A stretch of 64,000 nt of DNA, taken from assembly GCF_000421625.1 (NCBI RefSeq), contig NZ_ATXJ01000003.1:186001-250000 (forward strand), read 5' to 3'. Shown here piece by piece: positions 17,465 through 27,097 of this stretch (positions within the stretch are counted from its first letter, which is position 1; every line of letters begins with the position of its first letter). Source of the DNA: Thermus islandicus DSM 21543 (GTDB taxonomy: Bacteria > Deinococcota > Deinococci > Deinococcales > Thermaceae). A program made the position numbers and the translations under genes. The notes beneath the pieces are model-generated. The model was not told where the DNA came from. It saw nothing but the letters and a program-made list of their open reading frames with translations, and searched no databases.

Positions 17465-18322
17465 CTACTCCTCCCCCTTGGCGATGGGCACCCCCACCAG
17501 GTTCCCCCACTCCGTCCAGGAGCCGTCGTAGTTCTTCACGTGGGGGTAGCCCAGGAGGTACTTGAGGACGAACCAGGAGTGGCTGGAGCGCTCGGCGATG
17601 CGGCAGTAGACCACCACGTCCTTGTCCTTGGTGACCCCTAGGGGCTCGTAGAGGGCTTTGAGCTCCTCGGCGCTCTTGAAGGTGCCGTCCGGGTTCACCG
17701 CCTTGGCCCAGGGGATGTTCTTCGCCCCTGGGATGTGGCCGGCCCGGAGCGCCCCTTCCTGGGGGTAGTTGGGCATGTGGGTAAGCTCCCCCCGGTACTC
17801 CTCGGGGCTCCGCACGTCCACCAGGGCCCCCTTGCCTTCCTTTACCTTCAGGATGTGCTCCAGCACGTCGTCCCGGTAGGCGCGGATGGACTCGTCCCGG
17901 TAGGGGACCTCGTAGCGGCCCGGAGGGTAGGAGGGCACCTCGGTGGTGAGGGGCCGGCCCTCCTCCACCCACTTCTGCCGCCCGCCGTTCATGAGGCGCA
18001 CGTCCCGGTGGCCGTTGTACTTGAAGAACCAGAAGGCATAGGCGGCCCACCAGTTGTTCTTGTCCCCGTAGAGGACCACGGTGGTGTCGTTGGAGATGCC
18101 AAGCCGCTCCATGAGCCTGGCGAACCCCTCTTCGTCAATGAAGTCCCGCACCACCGGGTCCCAAAAGTCCCGCTGCCAGTCAATCTTCTGTGCCCCGGGG
18201 ATGTGGCCGGTGTCGTAAAGGAGGATGTCCTCGTCCACCTCCAGAACCCGCACCGTCGGGTCCTTGAGGTGCTCCTCCACCCACTGGGTGCTCACCAGAA
18301 CCTCGGGATGGGCGTAGCTCAT
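17465..18322 (-). CDS. Tandem-rhodanese sulfurtransferase
   Basis: A 285-residue thiosulfate or 3-mercaptopyruvate sulfurtransferase with two rhodanese domains. The N-terminal domain is inactive (Asp87 in LYGDKNNW at the catalytic-loop position). The C-terminal domain has the persulfide-forming Cys240 in [11 protein letters not shown]. CRIxER resembles SseA/CysA-type thiosulfate sulfurtransferases rather than CG[S/T]GVT-type mercaptopyruvate enzymes. Start at [11 protein letters not shown] because GGAGGTGCAGGC precedes it. Confidence 0.9.
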   Translation of the reverse strand: MSYAHPEVLVSTQWVEEHLKDPTVRVLEVDEDILLYDTGHIPGAQKIDWQRDFWDPVVRDFIDEEGFARLMERLGISNDTTVVLYGDKNNWWAAYAFWFFKYNGHRDVRLMNGGRQKWVEEGRPLTTEVPSYPPGRYEVPYRDESIRAYRDDVLEHILKVKEGKGALVDVRSPEEYRGELTHMPNYPQEGALRAGHIPGAKNIPWAKAVNPDGTFKSAEELKALYEPLGVTKDKDVVVYCRIAERSSHSWFVLKYLLGYPHVKNYDGSWTEWGNLVGVPIAKGEE

Positions 18323-18396
18323 GCCTGCACCTCCGGACTCCACTATACCCTTGAGCGTGGAAAAAGCAAGGAGAGGGAGGCCACATTTGGGGGCCC

Positions 18397-18425
18397 TTGT
18401 GCCCCGGGGGGGTTTCTGGTATAAA
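18397..18425 (+). promoter_or_regulatory. Promoter of the Mn riboswitch-yugP transcript
   Basis: -35 TTGTGC (18397-18402), 17-nt spacer, -10 TATAAA (18420-18425). The riboswitch P1 stem starts 7 nt later, so transcription would begin at or just before the aptamer. Confidence 0.6.
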
Positions 18426-18431
18426 GGCCTT

Positions 18432-18564
18432 GGGGAGTAGCCGCCCCGGAATGGGGCCAGCCGGTCGTCAGTACGGGAGGGCGTTCCTCCCCGGTCGGCT
18501 GGGGCGCTTTAGGCGCATGGCGAGACCACCTGAACGGGTGGCCTCGAGGCCTTTGCTACTCCCC
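18432..18564 (+). ncRNA. yybP-ykoY manganese riboswitch
   Basis: The 5' GGGGAGTAGC (18432-18441) pairs perfectly with GCTACTCCCC (18555-18564) as P1. Inside are GGTCGTCAGTACG and GGCGAGACC (18519-18527), both conserved family blocks forming the Mn2+ pocket, and CCTTTGC before the 3' strand of P1. The family senses Mn2+ and usually controls MntP, TerC-like or P-type ATPase exporters. The Shine-Dalgarno AAAGGAGGG begins 3 nt after P1, so translational control is plausible; I see no terminator between the aptamer and the ATG. Confidence 0.9.
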
Positions 18565-18578
18565 GAAAGGAGGGAAGG

Positions 18579-19262
18579 ATGGACTTTACCCTTTTGCTGA
18601 TGATCGCGGTCTTCGTGGCCAGCCTGGTGATCCAGTGGAGGCTACAGGCCACCTTTGGCCGGTTTTCCCAGGTGGTCTCCGCCCGGGGCCTCACGGGGGC
18701 CCAGGTGGCCCGGGCCATCCTGGACGCCCACGGGCTCACCGGGGTACGGGTGGAGCCCGCGCCGGGGGTCCTCACGGACCACTACGATCCCCAGGCCAAG
18801 GCGGTGCGGCTTTCTGAGGCCAACTACGCTTCGCCGAGCCTCGCGGCCCTGGCGGTGGCCGCCCACGAGGTGGGGCATGCCGTTCAGGACGCCCAGGGCT
18901 ACGCCTGGCTCAGGGTGCGGGCAAACCTCTGGCCCGTGGCGAGCCTAGGGAGCAACCTGGGGCCCATCCTGGTCCTTGTGGGCCTGGGCCTGGGGGCCGT
19001 GGGCCTCGCTAAGCTGGGGATCTACCTGTACCTGGCTGTGGCCTTCTTCCAGCTCGTCACCCTGCCCGTGGAGTTTGACGCCTCCAGGAGGGCCCTAGAG
19101 TTCCTGAAGCGGATGGGCTTCCTCGCCCCGGGGGAGATGGGCCCCGCCCGCCAGGTCCTGCAGTGGGCGGCCCTCACCTACGTAGCGGCCCTGGCGAGCT
19201 CCCTGGCCACCATCCTCTACTACGCCAGCCTGCTCGGGCTTTTCGGCCGGCGGGAGGAGTAG
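18579..19262 (+). CDS. YugP-family membrane zinc metallopeptidase
   Basis: A 227-residue integral membrane protein of the Zn_peptidase_2 (YugP) family. One N-terminal transmembrane segment is followed by a cytosolic-type region with HEVGH (96-100), the zinc-binding HExxH variant, and two or three C-terminal membrane segments. EFDASRRALEFL after them is a family block. Substrates are unknown. It is immediately downstream of the yybP-ykoY riboswitch with AAAGGAGGG as ribosome-binding site, so its expression should respond to Mn2+. Abuts the next gene directly. Confidence 0.88.
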   Translation: MDFTLLLMIAVFVASLVIQWRLQATFGRFSQVVSARGLTGAQVARAILDAHGLTGVRVEPAPGVLTDHYDPQAKAVRLSEANYASPSLAALAVAAHEVGHAVQDAQGYAWLRVRANLWPVASLGSNLGPILVLVGLGLGAVGLAKLGIYLYLAVAFFQLVTLPVEFDASRRALEFLKRMGFLAPGEMGPARQVLQWAALTYVAALASSLATILYYASLLGLFGRREE

Positions 19263-19511
19263 ATGCCCCTTCTCCTCTGCCCTAGTTGTGGCGTGGGGAT
19301 GCGGGAGGTGGAGCGCCGGGGGGTGCTCCTGGACGTCTGCCCCCAGTGCGGAGGGGTTTGGCTGGACCGGGGAGAGCTGGAAAAGCTTCTGGCCGAGGCC
19401 CGGGAGGTGGAGCGGGCCTACGAGGAGGAGCGGGAGGCCCACTACCGCGGGGAGGGCAAGCCCTACAAGAAGAAAAAGGGCTTTCTGGAGCTCTTTGACT
19501 TCTTTGACTGA
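19263..19511 (+). CDS. zf-TFIIB zinc-ribbon protein
   Basis: An 82-residue protein with LCPSCGVGMREVE and VCPQCGGVWLDRGELEKLL, giving two CxxC pairs and the WLDxGEL signature of the zf-TFIIB domain. A charged Glu/Lys-rich tail follows. Function unknown. The ATG is adjacent to the yugP stop, and a terminator follows, so both genes form one Mn-riboswitch transcript. Confidence 0.85.
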   Translation: MPLLLCPSCGVGMREVERRGVLLDVCPQCGGVWLDRGELEKLLAEAREVERAYEEEREAHYRGEGKPYKKKKGFLELFDFFD

Positions 19512-19530
19512 GCCTTGGGCCCATGGGCGA

Positions 19531-19556
19531 CCCCCGGGGAAGACCCCGGGGGTTTT
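19531..19556 (+). terminator. Intrinsic terminator after the zinc-ribbon gene
   Basis: CCCCCGGGG-AAGA-CCCCGGGGG perfect 9-bp stem followed by TTTT. Confidence 0.85.
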
Positions 19557-19565
19557 GGGTTTGCC

Positions 19566-19892
19566 CTAGCGGGTGTCCCCGGATCCCCCCAGCTTGCCCC
19601 GCTCTTGGCGCGAGCGAAGCTTCTCCAGGTTGGCCTGGGCCACGGCCTCGAGGCTCGCCCCCAGGTCCGTGGCTACCTGGGCCACATACCAGAGCACGTC
19701 GCCCAGCTCGGCCAAGAGGGCCTTCCGGATCTCTTCCGTGACCTCGCCCCCCTGGTCCCGGAGCACCTTCTTCACCTTGTTGGCGAGCTCCCCCGCTTCC
19801 CCGGCCAGGCCCAGGGTGGGGTAGATCAGGCGGTAGGCCTCCGGGTACAGGGCGGTCTTCCTGGCTTCCTGCTGGTAGGCGTCAAGGGTCAT
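19566..19892 (-). CDS. MazG-like nucleotide pyrophosphohydrolase
   Basis: A 108-residue all-alpha NTP-pyrophosphatase of the MazG/RS21-C6 type. Family residues are visible in GLAGEAGELANKVKKVL (ExxE) and LLAELGDVLWYVAQVA (ExxD), which bind Mg2+. It probably hydrolyses non-canonical or excess nucleotides to monophosphates. Start at MTLDAYQQEA overlaps the smc stop by 11 nt, so it is the last gene of the bioY-smc chain. Confidence 0.85.
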   Translation of the reverse strand: MTLDAYQQEARKTALYPEAYRLIYPTLGLAGEAGELANKVKKVLRDQGGEVTEEIRKALLAELGDVLWYVAQVATDLGASLEAVAQANLEKLRSRQERGKLGGSGDTR

Positions 19893-22800
19893 GGGCCACC
19901 TCTTCCTTACGGATCGCATAGACCCGGCTTGCCCCGCCCTCGCCGGTGACGCCGTAAAGGGCGTGGCAGGCCTCCATGGTGCGCTTCTGGTGGGTGATCA
20001 GGATGAACTGGCGCCCCGTGCGCAGGAACCGGGCGAAGCGCAGGAGGTTGGCCTCGTCCAAAGCCGCATCTACCTCGTCCAGGACCAAAAGGGGCACCCC
20101 CCCTTGGACCTCCCCTAGGGCGAAGAGAAAGGCCAGGGCCCCCAGGGTCTTCTCCCCTAGGGAGAGGAGCCGGAGGTCCTGGGTGCGCTTGCCCTTGGGT
20201 ACCAGGAAAAGCCTCAAGCCCCTGCCCTCCCGGCGGACCTCGGCCCTGGCCCCAAGGAGGGCTTCCGCGTGGGCAGAGAAGGCCTCCCGGAACCTCTGGA
20301 AGCTCTCCTGAAGGCGCTGGCCGTACTCCCTTTCCACCCCCTTGACCTCGGCCTCGAGGCGGAGGAGGGCCTCCGTGGCCTCGGCCACCTCCCGCTCCTT
20401 CTCCTCCAGAAGGGGCTTTAGGGCCTCCAGTTCCCGCGCGGCCAAGGCGTTCACCGGGCCTAGGGCCTCCCGCTCCCGCTCCACCTGCGCAAGCCTCGCC
20501 TGCAGGGCCCGGGGGGAGCCCGGGTGGCGCTCTAGGGGGGGAAGCCCCTTCAGCTCCCTCGCCAGCTCCTCTAGGAGGGCTTCCCGGCGCGCCAGGGTGA
20601 GGCGTAGGGTTTCCCGCTCGGCGAGGAGGGCGTTCCGGCGGGCGAGGTTCCGGCTCAGGGCCTCCTCCACCCCTGCCCTCTGCCGGCGCACCTCTTCCAG
20701 CCGGGCCGCAAGCTCCCGGGCCTCCGCCTCCAGGGGGGCGAAGGCCTCTAGGCGGCCTTGGATCCCGGCCAGGCGGGCTTGGACCCGCTTCGCCTCCTCC
20801 TTGGCCTGTTGCCAGGCAGCGTGGGCTTGGGAGAGGATCCGCCACCGCTCCCAGGCCTCGGCCTGGGCCAGGGCGTCCTCCAGGGCCTGCCTTTCCTCCT
20901 GAAGGCGCCTCAGGGGGGTCTCCTCCCAGGCCTCCTGGGGGGGAAGGGGGGGGTCGGGGGCCCGGGGCAGAGGGGCGTTCAGACGGGCTTTTAGGGCCGC
21001 CACCTCGGCCTTGAGCCCCTCCAGGGCCTCGGCCGGGGGCAGGGCGGCCAAGGCCTGGGCCAGGGCCTGGCCCCGCTCCTCCAGGCGGCTTTGCTCCCCC
21101 TCCAACTCCTCCAGCCGGCGGCGGAGCAGGAGGGCCTCCCCCCCTCGGCGCACCCTCCCTCCCGTGAGGGCGCCCGTCCGCTCCAGGACCTCTCCCTCCA
21201 GGGTCACCAGGCGCTCCCGCCCCCCCGCCTTGCGGTAGGCCAGGGCGGCCTCGAGGTCCTCCAGGACCAGGGTGTCCGAGAGGAGGGCCCGGAGGATGGC
21301 CTCCTCGGGGAGAGGGCCTTCTAGGCGCAGGCGGGCCAGCCGGTAGGCCGGGCCGAGGAGGCCGGGAAAGGGGCGGGGCGGGGGAGGGGAGGGGGGTTGG
21401 AGGAGGGTGAGGGGGAGGAAGGTGGCCCGGCCGCCTTCCCGCTTGAGCCGGGCGATGGCCGCCTTGGCCGCGGCCTCGTCCTCCGCAAGCACCCACTGCA
21501 GCCGGGGCCCGAGGGCCACCTCCAGCGCCAGCTCCAGGCCGGGCTCGGGGCGGATCAGGTCGGCCACCACCCCGAGGATCCCGGGAAGCCCCCGGGCCCG
21601 CCGCGGCCCCTCCTGCAGGTCGGCCCCCGAGGCCAGGAGCTCCCTAAGCCGCTCCCGCTCCCGCCTCAGGGCCTGGGCCTGGGCCCGGACCTCCTGGAGC
21701 TCGGCGAGAAGGCGCGCCCTTTGCCTGGCCGCCTCCTCCAGGGGGGCAAGGGCCCTCTCTTTCTCCGCCAGCTCCCTTTCCAGCCTGGCCCGTTCCTCCA
21801 GGGTCTCCTGGTAGGCCCGGAGGCGCTCCTGGTGGCGGGCAGCGGCGAGCTCGTACCGGCGCCAGGCCTCCTCCAGCTGGCGCTTCCGGGCCAGGAGCCG
21901 GGCCTCCTCCCCCTTCAGGGCCTGGAGGCGGGCCCGCGCCTCCTCCAGGCCCAGGGCGGGGGCCGGGGGAGGGGGGCCGGGGTCCTCCGGTGGGGGGCGG
22001 TCCAGGGCCTTCAGGACGCGGAGGAGCTCCCGCGCCTCCCCCTCCAGGGCTTCCTTCTCCTTAAGGCCCAGGCGGGCCGCCTCCAGGCGTTCCCTCAGGG
22101 CTTCGGCTTCCTGGAGGAGGGCCTGCCGCCTCCCTTCCAGAGCCTGGCGCTCGGCCGAAAGCCGCCCCTCCTCCCCCTCCAGGGCCTCGAGGCGGGCCTG
22201 GATCCCCTCCACCTCCCTCTCCGCCTCCTCCTTCCGGGCGAGGAGGAGGCTTCGCCTCAGGGCCAGGGCCAAGGTGGCGAGCTCCTGGGCCCTTTTGGCC
22301 GCCTCCGCCTCCTGGCCCAAGGCCTCGGCCCTGCCCTTGAGGGCGGCGAGCTCCTTCTCCCGCTCCGCGAGGAGGGCCAGGGCCTCCTCCAGGCGGGCCT
22401 TCGCCGCCTGGGCGGCCTCGGCCACGGGGCGGAGCCCAGAGGCTTCCTCCAGGTGCGCGAGAAGGGTCTCCTCCGGGGCCTCGAGGAGGGCCCCCACCTC
22501 CCCCTGGCCCACGATGGCGTACCCGCCCCGGCCCAGGCCGGTGCCCGCGAGGTGGAGGGCCAGGGCTTTGGCGCTCAAGGGGCGGCCGTTTACCCGGAGG
22601 AACGCCCTTTCCCCCTCTATGCGCCTTTCCACCAGGAGGCGCTCCCGCCCCCGCGAAAGCTCTAGGCGCACCTCGGCGAAGCTGGCGGGGGGAAGGCGCT
22701 CGCCGCCGTGAAAGAGCAGGGCCTTCAGTTCCTGGCCCCTAAGCTCCTGGGCCCGGGCCCCGGTAACAAACCTTAGGGCCTCCACCAGGTTGCTCTTGCC

Positions 22801-22917
22801 CGAACCGTTGGGGCCGATGATCCCCGTGATGGGGTCGGGGAAGTCCAGCACCGCGCGCTCGGCGAAGGACTTGAACCCCTGCAGGACAAGGCGGTCAATG
22901 CGCCAGGCTTCCCTCAT
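19882..22917 (-). CDS. smc: Chromosome segregation ATPase SMC
   Basis: Condensin ATPase, 1011 residues, the short length seen in Thermus. Walker A GPNGSGKS is at 35-42. Two long Glu/Arg/Leu-rich coiled coils flank a hinge (GLPGILGVVADLIRPEPGLE...). The C-terminal head has Walker B LLVLDEVDAALDEAN. The ABC signature reads LLSLGEKTL instead of the usual LSGGE. Start is MREAWRIDRLVLQGFKSFAE; the frame is open much further upstream, but that extension only mirrors the GerMN gene in another frame. Overlaps the GerMN gene by 4 nt. Confidence 0.95.
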   Translation of the reverse strand: MREAWRIDRLVLQGFKSFAERAVLDFPDPITGIIGPNGSGKSNLVEALRFVTGARAQELRGQELKALLFHGGERLPPASFAEVRLELSRGRERLLVERRIEGERAFLRVNGRPLSAKALALHLAGTGLGRGGYAIVGQGEVGALLEAPEETLLAHLEEASGLRPVAEAAQAAKARLEEALALLAEREKELAALKGRAEALGQEAEAAKRAQELATLALALRRSLLLARKEEAEREVEGIQARLEALEGEEGRLSAERQALEGRRQALLQEAEALRERLEAARLGLKEKEALEGEARELLRVLKALDRPPPEDPGPPPPAPALGLEEARARLQALKGEEARLLARKRQLEEAWRRYELAAARHQERLRAYQETLEERARLERELAEKERALAPLEEAARQRARLLAELQEVRAQAQALRRERERLRELLASGADLQEGPRRARGLPGILGVVADLIRPEPGLELALEVALGPRLQWVLAEDEAAAKAAIARLKREGGRATFLPLTLLQPPSPPPPRPFPGLLGPAYRLARLRLEGPLPEEAILRALLSDTLVLEDLEAALAYRKAGGRERLVTLEGEVLERTGALTGGRVRRGGEALLLRRRLEELEGEQSRLEERGQALAQALAALPPAEALEGLKAEVAALKARLNAPLPRAPDPPLPPQEAWEETPLRRLQEERQALEDALAQAEAWERWRILSQAHAAWQQAKEEAKRVQARLAGIQGRLEAFAPLEAEARELAARLEEVRRQRAGVEEALSRNLARRNALLAERETLRLTLARREALLEELARELKGLPPLERHPGSPRALQARLAQVEREREALGPVNALAARELEALKPLLEEKEREVAEATEALLRLEAEVKGVEREYGQRLQESFQRFREAFSAHAEALLGARAEVRREGRGLRLFLVPKGKRTQDLRLLSLGEKTLGALAFLFALGEVQGGVPLLVLDEVDAALDEANLLRFARFLRTGRQFILITHQKRTMEACHALYGVTGEGGASRVYAIRKEEVAHDP

Positions 22918-23408
22918 GGCAGGCGGATGGGCTGGTTCAGGTCCAGATGGGCCAGGCCAGGGCTCGGCCTCCCCTCCACCAAAAAGCGCACCTCCTCGGC
23001 CTGGGGGAAGGTGGCGAGGAGGGTGTAGGCCAGGCTGTAGAGGCGGTAGGCCTCGAGGGTGGCGTCCAGCCCCAGGGCGAAGTCCTGGGGGAGGTCCACC
23101 ACCAGGCGCTGGCCCTGGAAGAAGAGGGCGAGGGGCCTCGGGGCCGCTACCGCCTGGGACCAGGCCTTGAGGGCCGCGGCCCCGGGGGATTCCCCCGGGC
23201 CCAGGCTCAGGGTCTGGGTCTCCTTGAGAAACCCCTGGGGCGGGTTGGGGCGGTAGAGCACCAGGGTAAGGCTTTGGGCGCGGACCTCCTCCGCAGGGAG
23301 GGGAAGGGCCGTGGGGGCCCGGACCCCCTGGGTCTTCCAGTAGAAGAGGCCTCCCGTGAGGCAGACGGCAAGCCCTAGGAGGTTCCATAGGGTAAGGAGC
23401 CTTCTCAT
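22914..23408 (-). CDS. GerMN-domain membrane-anchored protein
   Basis: A 164-residue protein with an N-terminal membrane anchor (LLTLWNLLGLAVCLTGGLFYW) and an external GerMN domain: LYRPNPPQGFLKE, ALKAWSQAV, LVVDLPQDFAL...LYSLAYTLLATFP, EEVRFLVEGR. GerMN domains occur in envelope proteins beside cell-wall amidases; here it overlaps the amidase gene by 4 nt, supporting a role in peptidoglycan remodelling. Exact function unknown. Confidence 0.8.
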   Translation of the reverse strand: MRRLLTLWNLLGLAVCLTGGLFYWKTQGVRAPTALPLPAEEVRAQSLTLVLYRPNPPQGFLKETQTLSLGPGESPGAAALKAWSQAVAAPRPLALFFQGQRLVVDLPQDFALGLDATLEAYRLYSLAYTLLATFPQAEEVRFLVEGRPSPGLAHLDLNQPIRLP

Positions 23409-24583
23409 GGCGCCTCCAGGTAGGCCTGGACGGCCTGGGCCACGGCCTGGGCGAGCTCCTCTCGGGCCTTCGGGTCCTTGAGCCGGTCTACGCCCACCTC
23501 CAAGACCACGGCTGCCCCGGGGATATCGGTGAGGGCGTAGGGGCCTTCCGCCTTGGCCACCACGATGCCCAGGGCGGAGAAGGCCTTTTCCAAGGCCTCG
23601 GCCAGGCGGTGGGGGCTCCCCGCGTAGGCCTTGAGGAGGGCGGCCTGGGCCTTGGGGGCGGTGAGGAGGAGGCGCTCCGCGTTTTGGGCCAGGGGGGAGG
23701 AGCGGGCCTTGGGCAGGTAGAGGTTCACCGCCGCCCCCCAGGTGGCGTGGAAGGAGAGGAGGACGCTGGCCGCCTGGGCCTGGCGCAGGCGGGCCTCGAG
23801 GGGAAGGGTCTCATCCCCCGTGCGGGTGAGGCGGCTTCCTGGCAGGCGGGCGGCCACCCTCTTGGCCAGGTCCAGGGTGAGGTCCTTTTCCTTGAGGTCG
23901 CCGAGGGCGATCCCGGGGTCGCTCCCCCCATGCCCCGGGTCCAGGAGCACCGAGGGGCGGGGGAGGGGGAGGGGGCCCCACTCCAGGACCACCTGGCCTC
24001 CCCCGGGGTAGTAGAGGCGGTCGGGGGGGCGGGAGAGGGGAAGGAAGAGGCCCAGGGCCTCCCGTTGGAAGCCAGGGTCCTCCCCCTGGGTCAGGGGGAA
24101 GAGGACCCCACCCGCCTGGACTACGGCGTTCACCTCGCGGGTGAATCGGAGGAGGAGACGGTCGGGGGCCCTTTCCACCTGAAGGAGCCTGGCCCAGGGG
24201 AGGGTGAGCCGAACGCCCACCTCCGCCCGGTACTCCAGGCCTAGGGCCTCGGCTAAGGGGCGGAGGGGGACGTACACCTTGTCCCCTCGTGGCCACGCGG
24301 CCCTCATCTGGGCGGCCCGGGCCTCCTCCTTCACGATGGGGAAGGTGCGCTGGCGGCTTCCCAGGCCGAGGGCCACCGCGCCTTCTCCCTGCCACAGGCT
24401 AAGCCCCAGGCCCTGGGCCACCAGGCGGGCCTCCCCGTAGGCCACCCCCGACCCTCCCGGGTAAAGGGCCTCCCCCTGGAGGGTGCCCACCTGGAGGGGC
24501 TTGGGGGCTTGGGCCAGGGCCAGGGAGAGGAAGGGAAGGAGCCAGGCCTTCCTCAGGCCAAGGGTGTCCCAACGCGGCCTCAC
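23405..24583 (-). CDS. N-acetylmuramoyl-L-alanine amidase (Amidase_3)
   Basis: Zinc amidase that cleaves peptide stems from peptidoglycan, 392 residues. A signal peptide (KAWLLPFLSLALAQA) is followed by a stalk and substrate-domain-like region (VYVPLRPLAEALGLEYR, copper-amine-oxidase-like fold). The catalytic domain starts at LLDPGHGGSDPG, with KEKDLTLDLAKRV, LLSFHATWG and AVVLEVGVD supplying the metal and catalytic His/Glu residues. Start is GTG overlapping the smpB TGA. Confidence 0.88.
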   Translation of the reverse strand: MRPRWDTLGLRKAWLLPFLSLALAQAPKPLQVGTLQGEALYPGGSGVAYGEARLVAQGLGLSLWQGEGAVALGLGSRQRTFPIVKEEARAAQMRAAWPRGDKVYVPLRPLAEALGLEYRAEVGVRLTLPWARLLQVERAPDRLLLRFTREVNAVVQAGGVLFPLTQGEDPGFQREALGLFLPLSRPPDRLYYPGGGQVVLEWGPLPLPRPSVLLDPGHGGSDPGIALGDLKEKDLTLDLAKRVAARLPGSRLTRTGDETLPLEARLRQAQAASVLLSFHATWGAAVNLYLPKARSSPLAQNAERLLLTAPKAQAALLKAYAGSPHRLAEALEKAFSALGIVVAKAEGPYALTDIPGAAVVLEVGVDRLKDPKAREELAQAVAQAVQAYLEAP

Positions 24584-25014
24584 AGCTCCTCCAGGGCCCG
24601 GCGCAGCGCGGCCCTCTTGTCCTCGGCCTTCTTCTCGTAGGCCCTCTTGCCCCGGGCGAGGCCCAGGAGGACCTTGGCGTAGCCCCGCTCGTTGAAGTAG
24701 ATCTTGAGGGGCACCAGGGTGAGGCCTTTCTGCTCCACCTTGCCCAGGAGGCGCTTGAGCTCGTGCCGGTGCAGGAGAAGCTTCCTGGGCCTCCTGGGGT
24801 CCACGTTCATGTAGGAGCCCTTCTCGTAGGGAGCGATGTAAAGGTTTTCCAAAAAAAGCTCCCCGTCCCGGAAGCGGGCGAAGCTTCCGGTAAAGTCCAC
24901 CTTGCCCTCCCGGAGGGACTTGACCTCCGTCCCCTTGAGGGCGATGCCGGCCTCGTAGGTCTCTAGGACCTCGTAGTCGTGACGGGCCCGGCGGTTTTCC
25001 AACGTAGGCCGCAC
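24580..25014 (-). CDS. smpB: SsrA-binding protein SmpB
   Basis: tmRNA partner in trans-translation, rescuing stalled ribosomes; 144 residues as in T. thermophilus. Typical stretches: NRRARHDYEVLETYEAGI, LKGTEVKSLREGKVDF and LTLVPLKIYFNERGYAKVLLGLARGK, with a basic C-terminal tail. GTG start, 5 nt after the end of the CN-hydrolase remnant. The tmRNA gene itself is not in the window. Confidence 0.96.
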   Translation of the reverse strand: MRPTLENRRARHDYEVLETYEAGIALKGTEVKSLREGKVDFTGSFARFRDGELFLENLYIAPYEKGSYMNVDPRRPRKLLLHRHELKRLLGKVEQKGLTLVPLKIYFNERGYAKVLLGLARGKRAYEKKAEDKRAALRRALEEL

Positions 25015-25019
25015 GGGGC

Positions 25020-25336
25020 CTATCTTACCCGATAGGCCTCCTCCCGGCGGTGCCGGAGGATGGGGTAGGTTTCCCGGTAGGCCTCGAGGAAGTCCCAGTC
25101 AGGCTCGGCCAAAAGGAGCCCCTCCTCCTCCCGCCTTCCTAGGACGCGCCCATCGGGGGCCAGGAATAGGGTAGGGCTTCCGGAAGGCCGGGCGCGGGCC
25201 TTTTCCCCAGGACGAGCTCGGGCAGGAGCAAAAGCCCCGCCCCCTCCTCCCGGGCGGCCCGGGCCAGGGGGCTTAGGGCCTTAAGGAGCGCCTTTAGGCT
25301 TTCCCGCTTGCAAAGATGGGCGAGGGCGAGGCGCAT
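25020..25336 (-). pseudogene. Carbon-nitrogen hydrolase (nitrilase superfamily), deleted and frameshifted
   Basis: The ATG overlaps the bioY stop (TAATG) and opens with a nitrilase N-terminus, MRLALAHLCKRESL...EEGAGLLLLPELVLG, then stops after about 65 codons. A different frame continues as LFLAPDGRVLGRREEEG... to RHRREEAYRVR and a TAG. Nitrilases are about 250-300 residues; the middle, carrying the catalytic Lys and Cys, is missing. It is therefore a remnant made by internal deletion plus frame change, lying between bioY and smpB. Confidence 0.75.
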
Positions 25337-25944
25337 TACCTCCGGCCCAAGAGGTGCCAGGCGCTGGGGAGGAGGAGGGCGGCGAGGACCGCCTTTACCA
25401 AATCCCCGGGGATGAAGGGGAAGAGGCCCATGGCCCACAGCGCCCCAAGGCCGGCGAACTTCCCCACCCCCATGAGCCAGGCGGCGAGCCAGGGAAGCCC
25501 TACCAGGTAGAGGAGAGCGTTGCCGAGGAGCATGGCGAGGAGGGTGCCGGGGAAGCTTCGGTCCAGGCCGAACCGCTCCACCAAAAGCCCCACGAGCCCC
25601 GCCGCCAGGGGAAAGGCCAGGAGGAAGCCTCCGGTGGGTCCGAGGATCTTGGCCAGGCCCCCGGTGCCTCCGGCGAAGACGGGGAGGCCCATGGCCCCCT
25701 CGAGGAGGTAGGCCAGGAGGGATAGGAAGCCCAGGCGGCTTCCCAGGGCTGCCCCCACCAGAAGGAGGCCGAGGGTCTGCCCGGTGATGGGGACCGGGGT
25801 GAAGGGAAGGGGGATGGAGATCTGGGCCAGGAGGGCCACGAAGAAGCTTCCCGCCAGGATAAGGGCGAGATCTCGGGAGAGGGTCCTCGTGGGCCAGAGG
25901 GTTTTGGCCAGGGGTAGGTAGGGCAAGGACTGGGTTGCCTTCAT
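25336..25944 (-). CDS. bioY: Biotin transporter S component BioY
   Basis: Substrate-binding membrane subunit of the ECF biotin transporter; 202 residues, six membrane segments. Family blocks: QISIPLPFTPVPITGQTLGLLLVGAALG, FAGGTGGLAKILGPTGGFLLAFP and GLFPFIPGDLVKA. The energising EcfAAT subunits are not adjacent, so they are shared or absent. Start at MKATQSLPYLP follows AAGGAGACGCGT. The promoter carries a BirA-like operator, so it is likely repressed by biotin. Confidence 0.92.
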   Translation of the reverse strand: MKATQSLPYLPLAKTLWPTRTLSRDLALILAGSFFVALLAQISIPLPFTPVPITGQTLGLLLVGAALGSRLGFLSLLAYLLEGAMGLPVFAGGTGGLAKILGPTGGFLLAFPLAAGLVGLLVERFGLDRSFPGTLLAMLLGNALLYLVGLPWLAAWLMGVGKFAGLGALWAMGLFPFIPGDLVKAVLAALLLPSAWHLLGRR

Positions 25945-25982
25945 ACGCGTCTCCTTGAACCCCCGCCGGGGTTCGTAAACCA

Positions 25983-27097
<1,115 letters not shown>

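Noticed and set aside
21397-22665. A 422-codon plus-strand open frame opposite smc
   Set aside because: It is the antisense shadow of a Leu/Glu/Arg-rich coiled coil in 70% GC DNA; the translation is low-complexity (Gly/Leu/Gln/Pro), with no ribosome-binding site or domain.
22918-23388. N-terminal extension of the smc frame
   Set aside because: The extra 157 residues are Pro/Gly/Arg-rich and mirror the GerMN gene in another frame; SMC proteins begin about where MREAWRIDRL lies.
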